Shown here: one piece after another, positions 1-8,260 of the stretch | Layout: each line of letters opens with the position of its first letter | Numbering within the stretch: position 1 is the first letter of the stretch | Source: Paenibacillus sp. PastM-3 | Lineage (GTDB): Bacteria > Bacillota > Bacilli > Paenibacillales > Paenibacillaceae | Direction: 5' to 3' | Length of the DNA stretch: 64,000 nt | Assembly (NCBI RefSeq): GCF_029893965.1 | Contig: NZ_JARXXP010000011.1 | Span: forward strand, 121,205-185,204 | Position numbers and translations under genes: made by a program | The notes under the pieces: model-generated | Database searches by the model: none | Seen by the model: the letters and a program-made list of their open reading frames with translations, nothing else | What the model was told of the DNA's origin: nothing

Positions 1-1
1 G

Positions 2-994
2 ATACAGCTGCTTCCGCTCGGGGTAGAGCGTGCAGTGGGATACGGTCTTTACGGAAGCTCAGCAGGAGCGGCTGCCGCGTTTCTTATATTAACCTGCTTT
101 ATTATTTTCCAGCGTTCCCGGAAATTACATACTGTAAAGATAAAGAACAGACACGATGCCTTCTCACCTATGTGGTTTATCCGGACTGCACTGGCAATAT
201 CGGCAACACGGCTTTTTATTCCCCTTTCCGAATTTTTGGACTCGCTGATCGTACCTAGCCGGCTGATAGCCGCAGGACATAATCCTTCTGAAGCAACAGC
301 CATTTATGGAGTAGTGTACGGAATGGCTGTTATTATCGTTTATGCGCCTACTCTGGTTACCGGCGCTATCAGTCATACATACTCGGTTCAGCTTGCTTCA
401 GCATGGCAGGCAGATGATCATGCAAGATTCAAAACTCTAAGCCGGAACTCATTATGCGCTGCCTGGCTATGGGGTGGTTTATGCAGTTTTTTTTGCTATG
501 TTTTTGCGGACGAGTTATCCCTCTACATTTTTCATTCAGAAGCTGCTGCACAAGTAATCAGGTATCTTTCGCCAATTCCGATCATTGTAGGAATCCGTGA
601 GCTGACGACAAGCATTTTGTGGGCACGGGATATCCGGAAGCCTCCATTTCTCGGACTGCTAAGCGGTTTACTGTGTTCCATTACAGTCCAATATATTTTT
701 CTAGCTGTTCCGGGCCTGGAGTATATAGGGGCGGCTATCGCGGTTCTGGTGCTAGAAACAGCAGCTTGCATAATAAATGTATGGGCGATTACCCGGGTCA
801 TGCCGCAGCGCATTCATATTAAACCGTTGCTTTGCGATCTTACCACTCTTCTTGCAGCCGGAATTTGGATAAGCCTCCTTGCTCGCGGTCATACCGGACT
901 TATTAGCTTGCCGCATCTGCTATCCATTAGTTTCTTTTATTTCGCTGCGGCGGTCTTTTATATTTATCTTAGATGTTACCGTAAGTCACTTTAA
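2..994 (+). CDS. MATE/SpoVB-like flippase, 5' truncated by window edge
   Basis: The reading frame is open from base 2 and has no start with a ribosome binding site, so the gene begins outside the window and only its C-terminal part (about 330 residues) is seen. The product is very hydrophobic, with about eight membrane segments separated by short charged loops. The overall look is that of the MOP superfamily (polysaccharide biosynthesis protein / SpoVB / MurJ-like flippases), which move lipid-linked sugars or similar substrates across the cytoplasmic membrane. The fragment ends just before a convergent deacetylase gene. The substrate cannot be told from the sequence; the superfamily assignment rests on hydrophobic pattern and helix-end motifs and is moderately secure. 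Confidence 0.65.
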   Translation: MQLLPLGVERAVGYGLYGSSAGAAAAFLILTCFIIFQRSRKLHTVKIKNRHDAFSPMWFIRTALAISATRLFIPLSEFLDSLIVPSRLIAAGHNPSEATAIYGVVYGMAVIIVYAPTLVTGAISHTYSVQLASAWQADDHARFKTLSRNSLCAAWLWGGLCSFFCYVFADELSLYIFHSEAAAQVIRYLSPIPIIVGIRELTTSILWARDIRKPPFLGLLSGLLCSITVQYIFLAVPGLEYIGAAIAVLVLETAACIINVWAITRVMPQRIHIKPLLCDLTTLLAAGIWISLLARGHTGLISLPHLLSISFFYFAAAVFYIYLRCYRKSL

Positions 995-1025
995 GGACCA
1001 TCGGTCATCTTCGTATTCTGGTAAT

Positions 1026-1865
1026 TCATCTAAGATCAAAATTATGATGTGTCCCCCCGGGCGGAATCTCCACCACTAGACCATCAACCAAAACCCACAC
1101 GGTCAAGGCACTCGGATTGTAAGCCAGGGTGCAATCAACCGAGAATCTAAGCCTGCTGTAAGCCTCAAGGTAATGGATAATTTCAATATTCGTTGCATAC
1201 CAGACCTCAGGATGATTGCTGATCTTTTGGCTGAATTCCTCTATTAGCTCCCAGTTACCCTGCACGTCAAACTCATAGCTGTGTCCCCATACGTAGAACA
1301 AAGATAAGGAACCGGAAGCTTCAGTGAGAAAAGACTCCGTCAGATTCATCAGCTCAGGATGGTTATGATGACAGGTCGGGTGCCATTCATACGGATCGGC
1401 CGGCAGATTAAACTTCAAGTGCGAGTTAACCGTTCTGGCATACTCCAGCCCGCATGCTTTAAGCACCTCGATAGTCATAGCATTGTATGCTCCATAGGGA
1501 TAAGCCATCCCCGTCACCAGATAGCCGAATTGCCGCTCCAGATTCTGCTTATCGTCCAGCAGCTCAGTCAGAACAAGCTCACGCGGAAGATCAGGCAGTA
1601 CGGGATGAGTCAGGCTGTGAACGGCAATTTCGTGTCCTTCATATAGCGCCTTAAGCCCCTCCGGATTCATCCGTCTAATCGTATGCCCCTTATCCACCCA
1701 GAAGCTGCCTTCATGCTGAATTCCGGAGTTCAAGTTAAACGTTGCTTTGAGATTGTACTTGTTAAAAATTCCGATCAGCCTTCTGTCCTGCTCCACACCA
1801 TCGTCATAGCTGAGTGTAAAGGCTTTCGTTTTGCCGCCGGGCCATAGCTTGGTTATTCGTTTCAT
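1026..1865 (-). CDS. Polysaccharide deacetylase family protein (NodB fold)
   Basis: This 279-residue protein has NodB-homology motifs. An SYDDG stretch near residue 20 stands for the usual TFDDG and supplies the catalytic and metal-binding Asp. A VHSLTHP stretch supplies the two metal-binding His of the HSxxH motif, and AYPYGAYN matches the third conserved motif. Family members remove acetyl (or other acyl) groups from N-acetyl sugars. No signal peptide or membrane segment is visible, so it may be cytoplasmic, which is unusual for a peptidoglycan deacetylase. AAGGAG lies a few bases before the ATG. It is transcribed alone, convergent with the upstream flippase gene and divergent from the hydrolase gene. 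Substrate unknown. Confidence 0.8.
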   Translation of the reverse strand: MKRITKLWPGGKTKAFTLSYDDGVEQDRRLIGIFNKYNLKATFNLNSGIQHEGSFWVDKGHTIRRMNPEGLKALYEGHEIAVHSLTHPVLPDLPRELVLTELLDDKQNLERQFGYLVTGMAYPYGAYNAMTIEVLKACGLEYARTVNSHLKFNLPADPYEWHPTCHHNHPELMNLTESFLTEASGSLSLFYVWGHSYEFDVQGNWELIEEFSQKISNHPEVWYATNIEIIHYLEAYSRLRFSVDCTLAYNPSALTVWVLVDGLVVEIPPGGTHHNFDLR

Positions 1866-2031
1866 AGGGGGCTCCTTCTGCAGAAAATTTTATTTTCCAT
1901 AACGTTTCCTGTACTAATTCAATATAGTCTCAGTTGTCTCCTGTACGCAACACTCATTAATTCCTTCGTTTTCCGGTCACATTATCAGGTATAATGAAAG
2001 CGTATACCAACATAAGGAGGGCGATTATGAG

Positions 2032-3204
2032 ATGCACACAAACATTGCTGAACGTGATTTCAGCTGTACCCGGGAAGGGTTAACGATTCGCGGAAGGGAG
2101 TTTCTTCCGGCGGGGGATCACCTTCCGGCCATTATTGTCAGCCATGGATTCGGCGGGAACTCAAAGGATCTCTATACATACTGCCAGACCTTGGCGTCTT
2201 GGGGCTATGCAGCATATTGTTTTGATTTTTGCGGGGGCAGTGCTCCCGGGCAAGGTACAAGTGACGGAGCAACCACAGAGATGACTGTGCTGACAGAACG
2301 CGCTGATTTATTGGCCGTTATGGATTACGTTAAAGGTCTGGATACTGTTGATGCAAATAAAATAACGCTTATGGGCTTCAGCCAGGGCGGGTTCGTCTCG
2401 GCACTGGCCGCAGCCAAGCGTCCGAATGAAGTTGAAGCGCTGATACTCATCTACCCCGCGCTCTGTATACCGGATCATGCCCGCAAGGGTGCTCTGGCCG
2501 GCGCCTCCTATGATGTCAATCATGTGCCCGAGGTAATCGATTGCGGACATATGCAGATCAGTAAAAGATTCCATGACGCTGTAGTTGAGATGGACCCGTT
2601 CGAACAGATCGTATCCTACAAAGGCCCTGTCTTGCTGATGCATGGAACGGATGATCAGGTTGTAAATTACACATACGCCGTTAAAGCCAAGGAATCCTAT
2701 GCGCCGGAGCAATGTCACCTGCAGCTGATCCAGGAGGCTGGCCATTCTTTTACCGAGAATCAGAGTGCCGGTGCCTTGGTGTCGATACAGCAGTTTTTGC
2801 AGGATAAAAAAGAGATTTTAACCATCCATGTCCAGATTACAGGCCAAGAACTCCGCAAGGAGGATGGTCCGCGCAGGCAGATAGCTGTTCTTTTTACGGG
2901 AAACAGTGACAGCCCCTATTTCAAAGGACATATTATACCAGGAGCAGAAGATTTGCAGGAGTATACCGATGATCAATTAGTCAGCATGAGGGCCGACTAC
3001 ACCTTGGAAGGAACGGATTATACGGGTGAAGAGTGCCGGATACATATTGTCAACCAGAATGTGAACGGAGAGTGGAAGCCTGCAATAGAAACCGACAGCA
3101 AGGCACTGGTTTTTCTGAATCAGGAGGATTTAACCGCAGTGCTGGAAGGATATACCGACGGGCTTACCGTGCGGATCTATTCGGCAGTGCCTGATAGAGG
3201 GTGA
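2032..3204 (+). CDS. Alpha/beta hydrolase with C-terminal DUF3237-like domain
   Basis: The first 260 of 390 residues form an alpha/beta hydrolase: VSHGFGG (oxyanion loop, about residue 37), nucleophile elbow GFSQGG with Ser117, HGTDDQV with the likely acid Asp208, and GHSF with His238. Such proteins hydrolyse esters or related bonds. The last 120 residues are a separate beta-rich domain (MRADYTLEGTDYTGE, DSKALVFL, TVRIY) that resembles DUF3237; this part is from memory and less certain. AAGGAGG at 2014-2020 sits 11 bases before the chosen ATG; an earlier ATG at 2027 is out of frame. No signal peptide is seen, so the enzyme should be cytoplasmic. Substrate unknown. Confidence 0.8.
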   Translation: MHTNIAERDFSCTREGLTIRGREFLPAGDHLPAIIVSHGFGGNSKDLYTYCQTLASWGYAAYCFDFCGGSAPGQGTSDGATTEMTVLTERADLLAVMDYVKGLDTVDANKITLMGFSQGGFVSALAAAKRPNEVEALILIYPALCIPDHARKGALAGASYDVNHVPEVIDCGHMQISKRFHDAVVEMDPFEQIVSYKGPVLLMHGTDDQVVNYTYAVKAKESYAPEQCHLQLIQEAGHSFTENQSAGALVSIQQFLQDKKEILTIHVQITGQELRKEDGPRRQIAVLFTGNSDSPYFKGHIIPGAEDLQEYTDDQLVSMRADYTLEGTDYTGEECRIHIVNQNVNGEWKPAIETDSKALVFLNQEDLTAVLEGYTDGLTVRIYSAVPDRG

Positions 3205-3224
3205 GTTTGTTTATATTTAAAAAA

Positions 3225-3257
3225 AATCCCGATGCAGGATAATTCCTGGTCGGGATT
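3225..3257 (-). terminator. Rho-independent terminator of the 3.4-3.8 kb gene
   Basis: The arms AATCCCGA and TCGGGATT enclose an inner stem CAGGA/TCCTG with loop TAAT. The run of A before it gives a U-tract only on the minus-strand transcript, so it mainly ends the small secreted-protein gene. It may also stop the hydrolase transcript coming from the left. Confidence 0.75.
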
Positions 3258-3357
3258 ATTGGTGTGTAAATCATAATCTTGATATGCCTGTATATATCTT
3301 TCGAAATTATAGTCTACCGCAGTTTAATAAAGGAAGCTATATAGAACGCAATTATGT

Positions 3358-3807
3358 TTATAACCTGTCGAGGAGACGATCTATCGTTTGAGAGCTACCG
3401 CCTGCATCCGCCGCAGTAGTAAAGGCACTAGGACTGTTATTAATAGGATTCGTACTTAGCATACTCTCTGCATTAGTGTCAGCTTTATCTACAACGATAA
3501 GTTGCGGTTCTTCATTAGCTGCCTCTTCATAGAAGTAAGTATATTGTTCATCAAACGTTATGTAATCATAGGTTTTTTGATCAGAAGATCTTGCAAAACT
3601 AACCCCAGCACCTCTTTCTTCTGCAATTGCATCTATTGCAACATCTAAAATACCTGCTAATTTGTCAACTGAAACTTCCTGAGTTTCTTGATGAGCGACG
3701 TTTACACCTGACAACTCCAAATCTATTGGTGTTGAAGTGTCCTCGGCAAATGCTGAGGTTGGGATTGCTGTTAAACTTAATATCAGCAGAGACATTAGAA
3801 ACTTCAT
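3358..3807 (-). CDS. Orphan small secreted protein, function unknown
   Basis: I do not recognise this 149-residue protein. It begins with a clear signal peptide (MKFLMSLLILSLTAIPTSAFA, predicted cleavage after AFA near residue 21), so the mature acidic part of about 128 residues is exported. It contains an aromatic patch (YDYITF, YTYFYEE) and an Asn/Ser/Thr-rich tail. No cysteines, lipobox or membrane segments follow the signal. The open frame is convincing and ends in a good terminator, but no Shine-Dalgarno sequence precedes the ATG (ATTACAA only). Base composition is clearly more AT-rich than the neighbours, suggesting recent acquisition or decay. It could be a remnant of a larger gene. 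Confidence 0.55.
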   Translation of the reverse strand: MKFLMSLLILSLTAIPTSAFAEDTSTPIDLELSGVNVAHQETQEVSVDKLAGILDVAIDAIAEERGAGVSFARSSDQKTYDYITFDEQYTYFYEEAANEEPQLIVVDKADTNAESMLSTNPINNSPSAFTTAADAGGSSQTIDRLLDRL

Positions 3808-3868
3808 TTGTAATTTAATACTATTTTTATTGTTTATATCTATTCTATAATTTTACACTCTGTTATCG

Positions 3869-3969
3869 TTAAGGAAACACGATGTAACTCCATTCAAAAG
3901 CAGGCCCCGTTTGATGTACAGTATCATCCCAGCTATAGCTTATAAATGCTGTTTTCGTTTATCTGTCAT
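3869..3969 (-). pseudogene. Decayed N-terminus of a TIR-domain protein
   Basis: A strong ribosome binding site (GGGAGG) precedes ATG at 3969, which opens MTDKRK and then stops after nine codons. In the frame shifted by one base at an AAAA run, the sequence continues as TAFISYSWDDTVHQ, which matches the usual start of TIR domains (charged residues, then VFISYSWDD). It then runs through an unrelated tail to a stop at 3869. The simplest reading is a TIR-domain gene whose first about 25 codons survive with a frameshift and whose remainder is deleted. The fragment is short, so chance resemblance is possible. Confidence 0.45.
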
Positions 3970-4016
3970 CTTAATTCCTCCCGTATTCTTTAAACGTATT
4001 CGCCCTCACACTAAGA

Positions 4017-4054
4017 AAAAGCAACGCCAAGAATGTTGATTTGGCGCTGCTTTT
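4017..4054 (-). terminator. Rho-independent terminator downstream of nrdJ
   Basis: The arms AAAAGCAACGCCAA and TTGGCGCTGCTTTT pair with a small internal mismatch and give a U-rich tail on the minus strand. It lies about 100 bases past the nrdJ stop codon and is the first good stem after it. Confidence 0.7.
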
Positions 4055-4158
4055 CTCATGTTCAAGTATATTTTGCAATTGTTGTGTTTTGCATTATCTT
4101 TGAAAGTTAACACTGACGCCATACAACATTACTTGCTTGTCATCAGCCCCGCCTTTCA

Positions 4159-7100
4159 TCACCCGCACCGGCTATACCCGCAATTCCCGCAAGTCTTACA
4201 TCCCTCAATGTTAATAAGCGAAGCACTGCCGCAGGAAGGGCAGAGATCCCGCGAGGCCGCCGAGTGGCTATGCGCCCCATGGCCGCCGTGCCCGGCATCT
4301 GCAGGAGCCGCAGCTGGCACACTCGATTTCAGCTCGGCGCTCAGCGCCTCATTGAAATCGAGCTCCAGGGTGGCCGCGATCGGAGCGGCTACGTGGTCGT
4401 CATGTGCGTTGTTCTGCACATGGGTCTCAAGGGCTTTGGCTACCGCGTCGGCGATGGACTCGACGCGGTTGGCGCCGAAGCCGATGGCGCCGGAGCCGCC
4501 GATGCCTTTGAGATGCTTGATCAGCAGCTCAACCTTCTCGCCGTGGTCGCCGTAGCGCAGGAATAGCGAGCAGACACGGCCCAGGGCTTCGGCCATGGCG
4601 AAGACGTCGGAGCCGGCCTTGCCGACATTCAGGAAGATTTCAGCCGGAATGCCGTCCAGGTCGTTGATGGTGATATACGCCATACCGAATGGCGTGTTGA
4701 TCTTATAGGTTGCGCCGCGCAGTACCTGCGGGCGTTTTTTGTATTGCTTGTCGACCACATGCGCCTGCGGTGCCGGAGCTGCTTCTGCTACCGGTGCCGA
4801 TGCCGGTACAGGAGCCGGTTCAACTGCAGCCGGCTCTGCTGCGACTGGTTCGTCCTTCTTGTCTTCCTTCTTCGACGTTTCCAGCACCTGCACATCGCGG
4901 CTGCCGTCGCGGTAGATGGTTACGCCTTTGCAGCCCAGATCGAAGGCCATTTCGTACAGCTCAGCCGTTTCTTCGACGGTGAAGTCGGACGGGCAGTTGG
5001 CTGTTTTGGAAATCGAGCTGTCCACCCAGCGCTGAATTGCCGCCTGTACACGGATATGATCCTTGGCGGACAGATCCATCGAGGTTACGAAGTACTCCGG
5101 CAGCTCCTCGCCCGGGTTGGCCTGCAGCCATTCCTGGGCAATCGGCACGAACTGCTCGTCATAGCCGAGCCGGCTCTGGCGGAAATATTTGAAGGCGAAG
5201 TACGGTTCAATCCCGGTCGATGTACCGACCATTGTACCTGTGCTGCCTGTCGGTGCCTGGGTAATTACAGTGACGTTACGCATACCGTGCTTACGGATGG
5301 ATTCGCCAACCTCCGGATACACATCAGCAATATTGCGCATAAATCCGCTCTGCAGATATTTTTCTGCATCAAAAGCCTTGAATGATCCCTTCTCACCTGC
5401 GATTGCCGAAGAAGCCAGATAGGCCTCCCTTGCCATAAAGCCGTAGAGCTTGTCCAGGAATTCCAGTGATTCCGGGCTGCCGTAGCGGATGTTCAGCTTA
5501 ATCATCAGCTCGGCCAGGCCCATCGTACCGAGACCTACGCGGCGCTCCAGCTTCTGGTTCGCTTCATTTTCCGGGAAATGATAAGGGGTTTTGTCGATGA
5601 CATTGTCCAGGAAACGGACGGAATAACGGGTCGTTCTGGCCAGATCCGCCCAGTCCACATCATGATTCTCGGCATCATAGAACTTGGAGAGATTGACCGC
5701 CGACAGGTTGCACACGCCCCAGCCAGGAAGTCCCTGTTCCCCGCAGTTGTGAGCAACTACTCCGCCGGCAATCAGTGAGTGCGTTACAGGCTCGGTGATA
5801 TCATAGACCGTTACAACCTCTCCAGTCTCAATACCAACGACTCTGGACATGAACTTCTCTGATTTGCGCGAAGGTCTGGCGATCCGTTCCAACGCTTCTT
5901 GTTTTCTGGTAATCAGCTTGAAGCCGATCTTTTCCTTGAACTGTACAATGTTGTTTCCGCTTAGAATCAGCTCATAGAATCCGCTGCCCTCGTAGATTCG
6001 TTCTTCTCCGCCTAGAGTTGTGTAAGTAAAGACAGCCTGTGCTTTCTTCGGACGGTTATAAATGGAGCTGTTAATCCCAAAATTAAGCAGCAGCAACTGA
6101 ACCCCTTGCAGCAGCTTCTTGGATGCGGATGTCAGCCTCACAGTCCGGTGCATCTCGTCATTCTCATACACCGTTCCGTCTGCCGAAAATAATCCTTGCA
6201 GGAAAGCCACAACAGTCGTGCGTGAAGCGGTATACAGGGCAGCCGGAACCTCTTTTTCTGCCGCTTTGACAGCCTTGACTCCAAGCTCTTCAAGCTGTTC
6301 GCGGAACGATTTGCGCCACCAGTATGCCTGCTTGGTCCCGTTGTTCCGGTTAAACACTTTTGCGGTTACGCCGGTAATACTTTCGCCAGCAGCAATCAGT
6401 GCCGGGATGACTTCACTGTCCGCCTCACCGAATACCATACCGATGTCGCCGCGTCTTGAGATCCAGCCATCTCCAGTCAGCCACCCCAAGAACCAGCCCC
6501 ACTGCTCCCCAAGTGTGTCTTCAGCCGCAAAGCTGCCTTCACCGGACTGCAGATAGACACGATCGTCAGCGGTTAATGCGTGAGCCTCTTTCCAGCCGGA
6601 ATCGGTAAACAGACGATGTTCAGGCGTTACGGATAGTTCAACCCCATTTTGCAGGGAAATTTTCAAGGTCTCTCTGGTTCCCGTAGGGAATACCGTCGCC
6701 CTTCTCATCTGCAGCCCCGGAATTTCATAGCCTCGGCCGCCGACCACTTTTGCCTGCTCGACCAGTCTCAAATCGGTTCCGACAAGGAACGATTCTCCCG
6801 CCGTCTTTTTATATAATTCCTCTATAGTAAGGAGTCCATATTCTGTTGCAATCCGGGTGTCCGGGTGGAAACAAGGATTAGTACAAATAATCGGATTGAA
6901 ATACCAGCTGTTCGACATCTGATTGTAATACTCCATAAACACAACGCCCGGCTCCGCAGACTTCCAGGCCGATTCGATAATCGTATGCCAGACATCGCGG
7001 GCCTTGACAGTCCGGTAAGGGATAACTGCACGGCCGGCCGCCTTCCATTTGTCCAGATCGCCGTCCCAGATTTCGTCGTAATCCGGATCGGTTGTATCCG

Positions 7101-7929
7101 GGAAGACCAGCTCCCAATCCAGGTCCTCTTTGACGGCCTTCATGAAGCTGTTGCTCACGCACACCGACAGGTTGGCATTGGTCACCTGCCCCATTGTCTG
7201 CTTCACGGTGATGAAATCGACTACGTCCGGATGCCAGTCGTTGATCATCAGCATCAGCGCACCGCGGCGGCTGCCGCCCTGCTCAATCAGTCCGGTGGTG
7301 TAGCTGAACAAGCCGCCCCAGGATACGGAACCGCTGGATGAGCCGTTTACGCCTCTGACAATCGCCCGGCGCGGGCGAAGCGAGGACAGGTTAATGCCGA
7401 CACCGCCGCCGCGGGCCATAATTTCCGTCATTTCGGAGAGGGTCTGCATAATCCCGCCACGGCTGTCTTTTGGCGAAGGGACAACATAACAGTTAAACAA
7501 AGTGAGCTCTTCGCTCGCCCCCGCTCCTGCAGCAATCCGTCCGCCCGGAACGAGCTTCCAGTCATCGAGAATGGAACGGAATTTGCCGGTCCACTCCTCC
7601 TGCAGTTCAGGTGTCTTCTCAACTGATGCCATGGCCGCAGCCAGACGATCCCACATTTCCTCCGGAGTCTTTTCTATATTAAGGGTCAGCTTCTCCACAT
7701 CCGATTGCACAAGCTCGCCGCTGCGGGTCTTGACGGTTACAATCCGTCCGCTGCGCTCGACAATTTCGCCAACTTCCTTGGTCGGAAATTTCGGGTCATC
7801 CTTGGTCAGCACCAGCACAACATCGCCCACCTTGGCGTTATTGCTGTCGGCATCCTTCCAGGCGTAACGGTCCAAAAATATTTTCTCGCTCAGTCCCTCA
7901 AGGCGCTGCTTGGGTTCCACTGTACTCAA
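4159..7929 (-). CDS. nrdJ: Adenosylcobalamin-dependent (class II) ribonucleotide reductase with intein
   Basis: NrdJ reduces ribonucleotides to deoxyribonucleotides using B12 to make a cysteine radical, so it works with or without oxygen. The host protein has FNCYVVPSP (first redox Cys), the radical-site motif NP-CGEQ, GWGVC (second redox Cys, 11 residues after the radical Cys as in the T. maritima enzyme), substrate-site segments such as QAPTGSTGT, a Pro/Ala-rich linker and a C-terminal CPSC/CKTCGNC tail that resembles a zinc or redox ribbon. A 376-residue intein splits NP from CGEQ; without it the enzyme is 880 residues. I chose the TTG at 7929 because GGGAGG lies eight bases upstream; the longer frame from an ATG at 7962 has no such site. 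The gene stands alone, divergent from the helicase gene, with NrdR-like boxes upstream. Confidence 0.95.
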   Translation of the reverse strand: MSTVEPKQRLEGLSEKIFLDRYAWKDADSNNAKVGDVVLVLTKDDPKFPTKEVGEIVERSGRIVTVKTRSGELVQSDVEKLTLNIEKTPEEMWDRLAAAMASVEKTPELQEEWTGKFRSILDDWKLVPGGRIAAGAGASEELTLFNCYVVPSPKDSRGGIMQTLSEMTEIMARGGGVGINLSSLRPRRAIVRGVNGSSSGSVSWGGLFSYTTGLIEQGGSRRGALMLMINDWHPDVVDFITVKQTMGQVTNANLSVCVSNSFMKAVKEDLDWELVFPDTTDPDYDEIWDGDLDKWKAAGRAVIPYRTVKARDVWHTIIESAWKSAEPGVVFMEYYNQMSNSWYFNPIICTNPCFHPDTRIATEYGLLTIEELYKKTAGESFLVGTDLRLVEQAKVVGGRGYEIPGLQMRRATVFPTGTRETLKISLQNGVELSVTPEHRLFTDSGWKEAHALTADDRVYLQSGEGSFAAEDTLGEQWGWFLGWLTGDGWISRRGDIGMVFGEADSEVIPALIAAGESITGVTAKVFNRNNGTKQAYWWRKSFREQLEELGVKAVKAAEKEVPAALYTASRTTVVAFLQGLFSADGTVYENDEMHRTVRLTSASKKLLQGVQLLLLNFGINSSIYNRPKKAQAVFTYTTLGGEERIYEGSGFYELILSGNNIVQFKEKIGFKLITRKQEALERIARPSRKSEKFMSRVVGIETGEVVTVYDITEPVTHSLIAGGVVAHNCGEQGLPGWGVCNLSAVNLSKFYDAENHDVDWADLARTTRYSVRFLDNVIDKTPYHFPENEANQKLERRVGLGTMGLAELMIKLNIRYGSPESLEFLDKLYGFMAREAYLASSAIAGEKGSFKAFDAEKYLQSGFMRNIADVYPEVGESIRKHGMRNVTVITQAPTGSTGTMVGTSTGIEPYFAFKYFRQSRLGYDEQFVPIAQEWLQANPGEELPEYFVTSMDLSAKDHIRVQAAIQRWVDSSISKTANCPSDFTVEETAELYEMAFDLGCKGVTIYRDGSRDVQVLETSKKEDKKDEPVAAEPAAVEPAPVPASAPVAEAAPAPQAHVVDKQYKKRPQVLRGATYKINTPFGMAYITINDLDGIPAEIFLNVGKAGSDVFAMAEALGRVCSLFLRYGDHGEKVELLIKHLKGIGGSGAIGFGANRVESIADAVAKALETHVQNNAHDDHVAAPIAATLELDFNEALSAELKSSVPAAAPADAGHGGHGAHSHSAASRDLCPSCGSASLINIEGCKTCGNCGYSRCG
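5746..6873 (-). mobile_element. Intein with LAGLIDADG homing endonuclease inside NrdJ
   Basis: The element encodes 376 residues in frame with nrdJ. It starts with Cys1 (CFHPDTRIA, block A), has block B TPEH at intein residues 83-86, two LAGLIDADG motifs (LGWLTGDGW at 129-137 and LQGLFSADG at 225-233), and ends with block F (TVYDIT) and VVAHN followed by Cys+1. All residues needed for protein splicing are present: Cys1, the TxxH His, the penultimate His, the terminal Asn and Cys+1. Both endonuclease motifs keep their acidic residue, so homing activity may be intact. The Cys+1 that takes part in splicing is the radical cysteine of the reductase. Boundaries follow from the conserved NPCGEQ motif of intein-free homologues. 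Confidence 0.95.
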
Positions 7930-8046
7930 TAGAAAAACCTCCCGGTATGTGATATGTAACACAAATATTGCAGCAATGCCAGACTCGGCTTGTCAATAAC
8001 AAATTAACGCCAAAAGCATCCTGCAAACCAACATTTCAAGCTTTTG

Positions 8047-8095
8047 TAACAATATATTGTGTAAATATGCTTTAACAATATACCACATATTGTAC
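8047..8095. promoter_or_regulatory. Putative NrdR boxes and nrdJ promoter region
   Basis: The leader between nrdJ and the helicase gene (7930-8260) is AT-rich. TAACAATATATTGTGT at 8047-8062 fits the NrdR-box consensus at most positions, and a weaker copy ATACCACATATTGTAC lies at 8080-8095, 33 bases apart start to start (NrdR pairs are usually 31-32). On the minus strand TTGTTA and TATATT with a 16-base gap fall within these boxes, so a repressor here would cover the nrdJ promoter. NrdR is the known ATP/dATP-sensing repressor of reductase genes. The rest of the 330-base gap shows no gene and no recognisable cobalamin riboswitch. Confidence 0.5.
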
Positions 8096-8260
8096 CAGAG
8101 TTCCTTTTCAAAAATAGAAGCCTTAGCGCAAAAACAACCGTTTTCGGCGGCATTTTCTGGCGAAATCTCGGTTTTTTAGTCTCTGTTATGAATTCTCTTT
8201 TTTACGAGCATACTACTTTTACGCATTCCGATATGAGACCTTGCCGGAGGAGGCTGCAAC

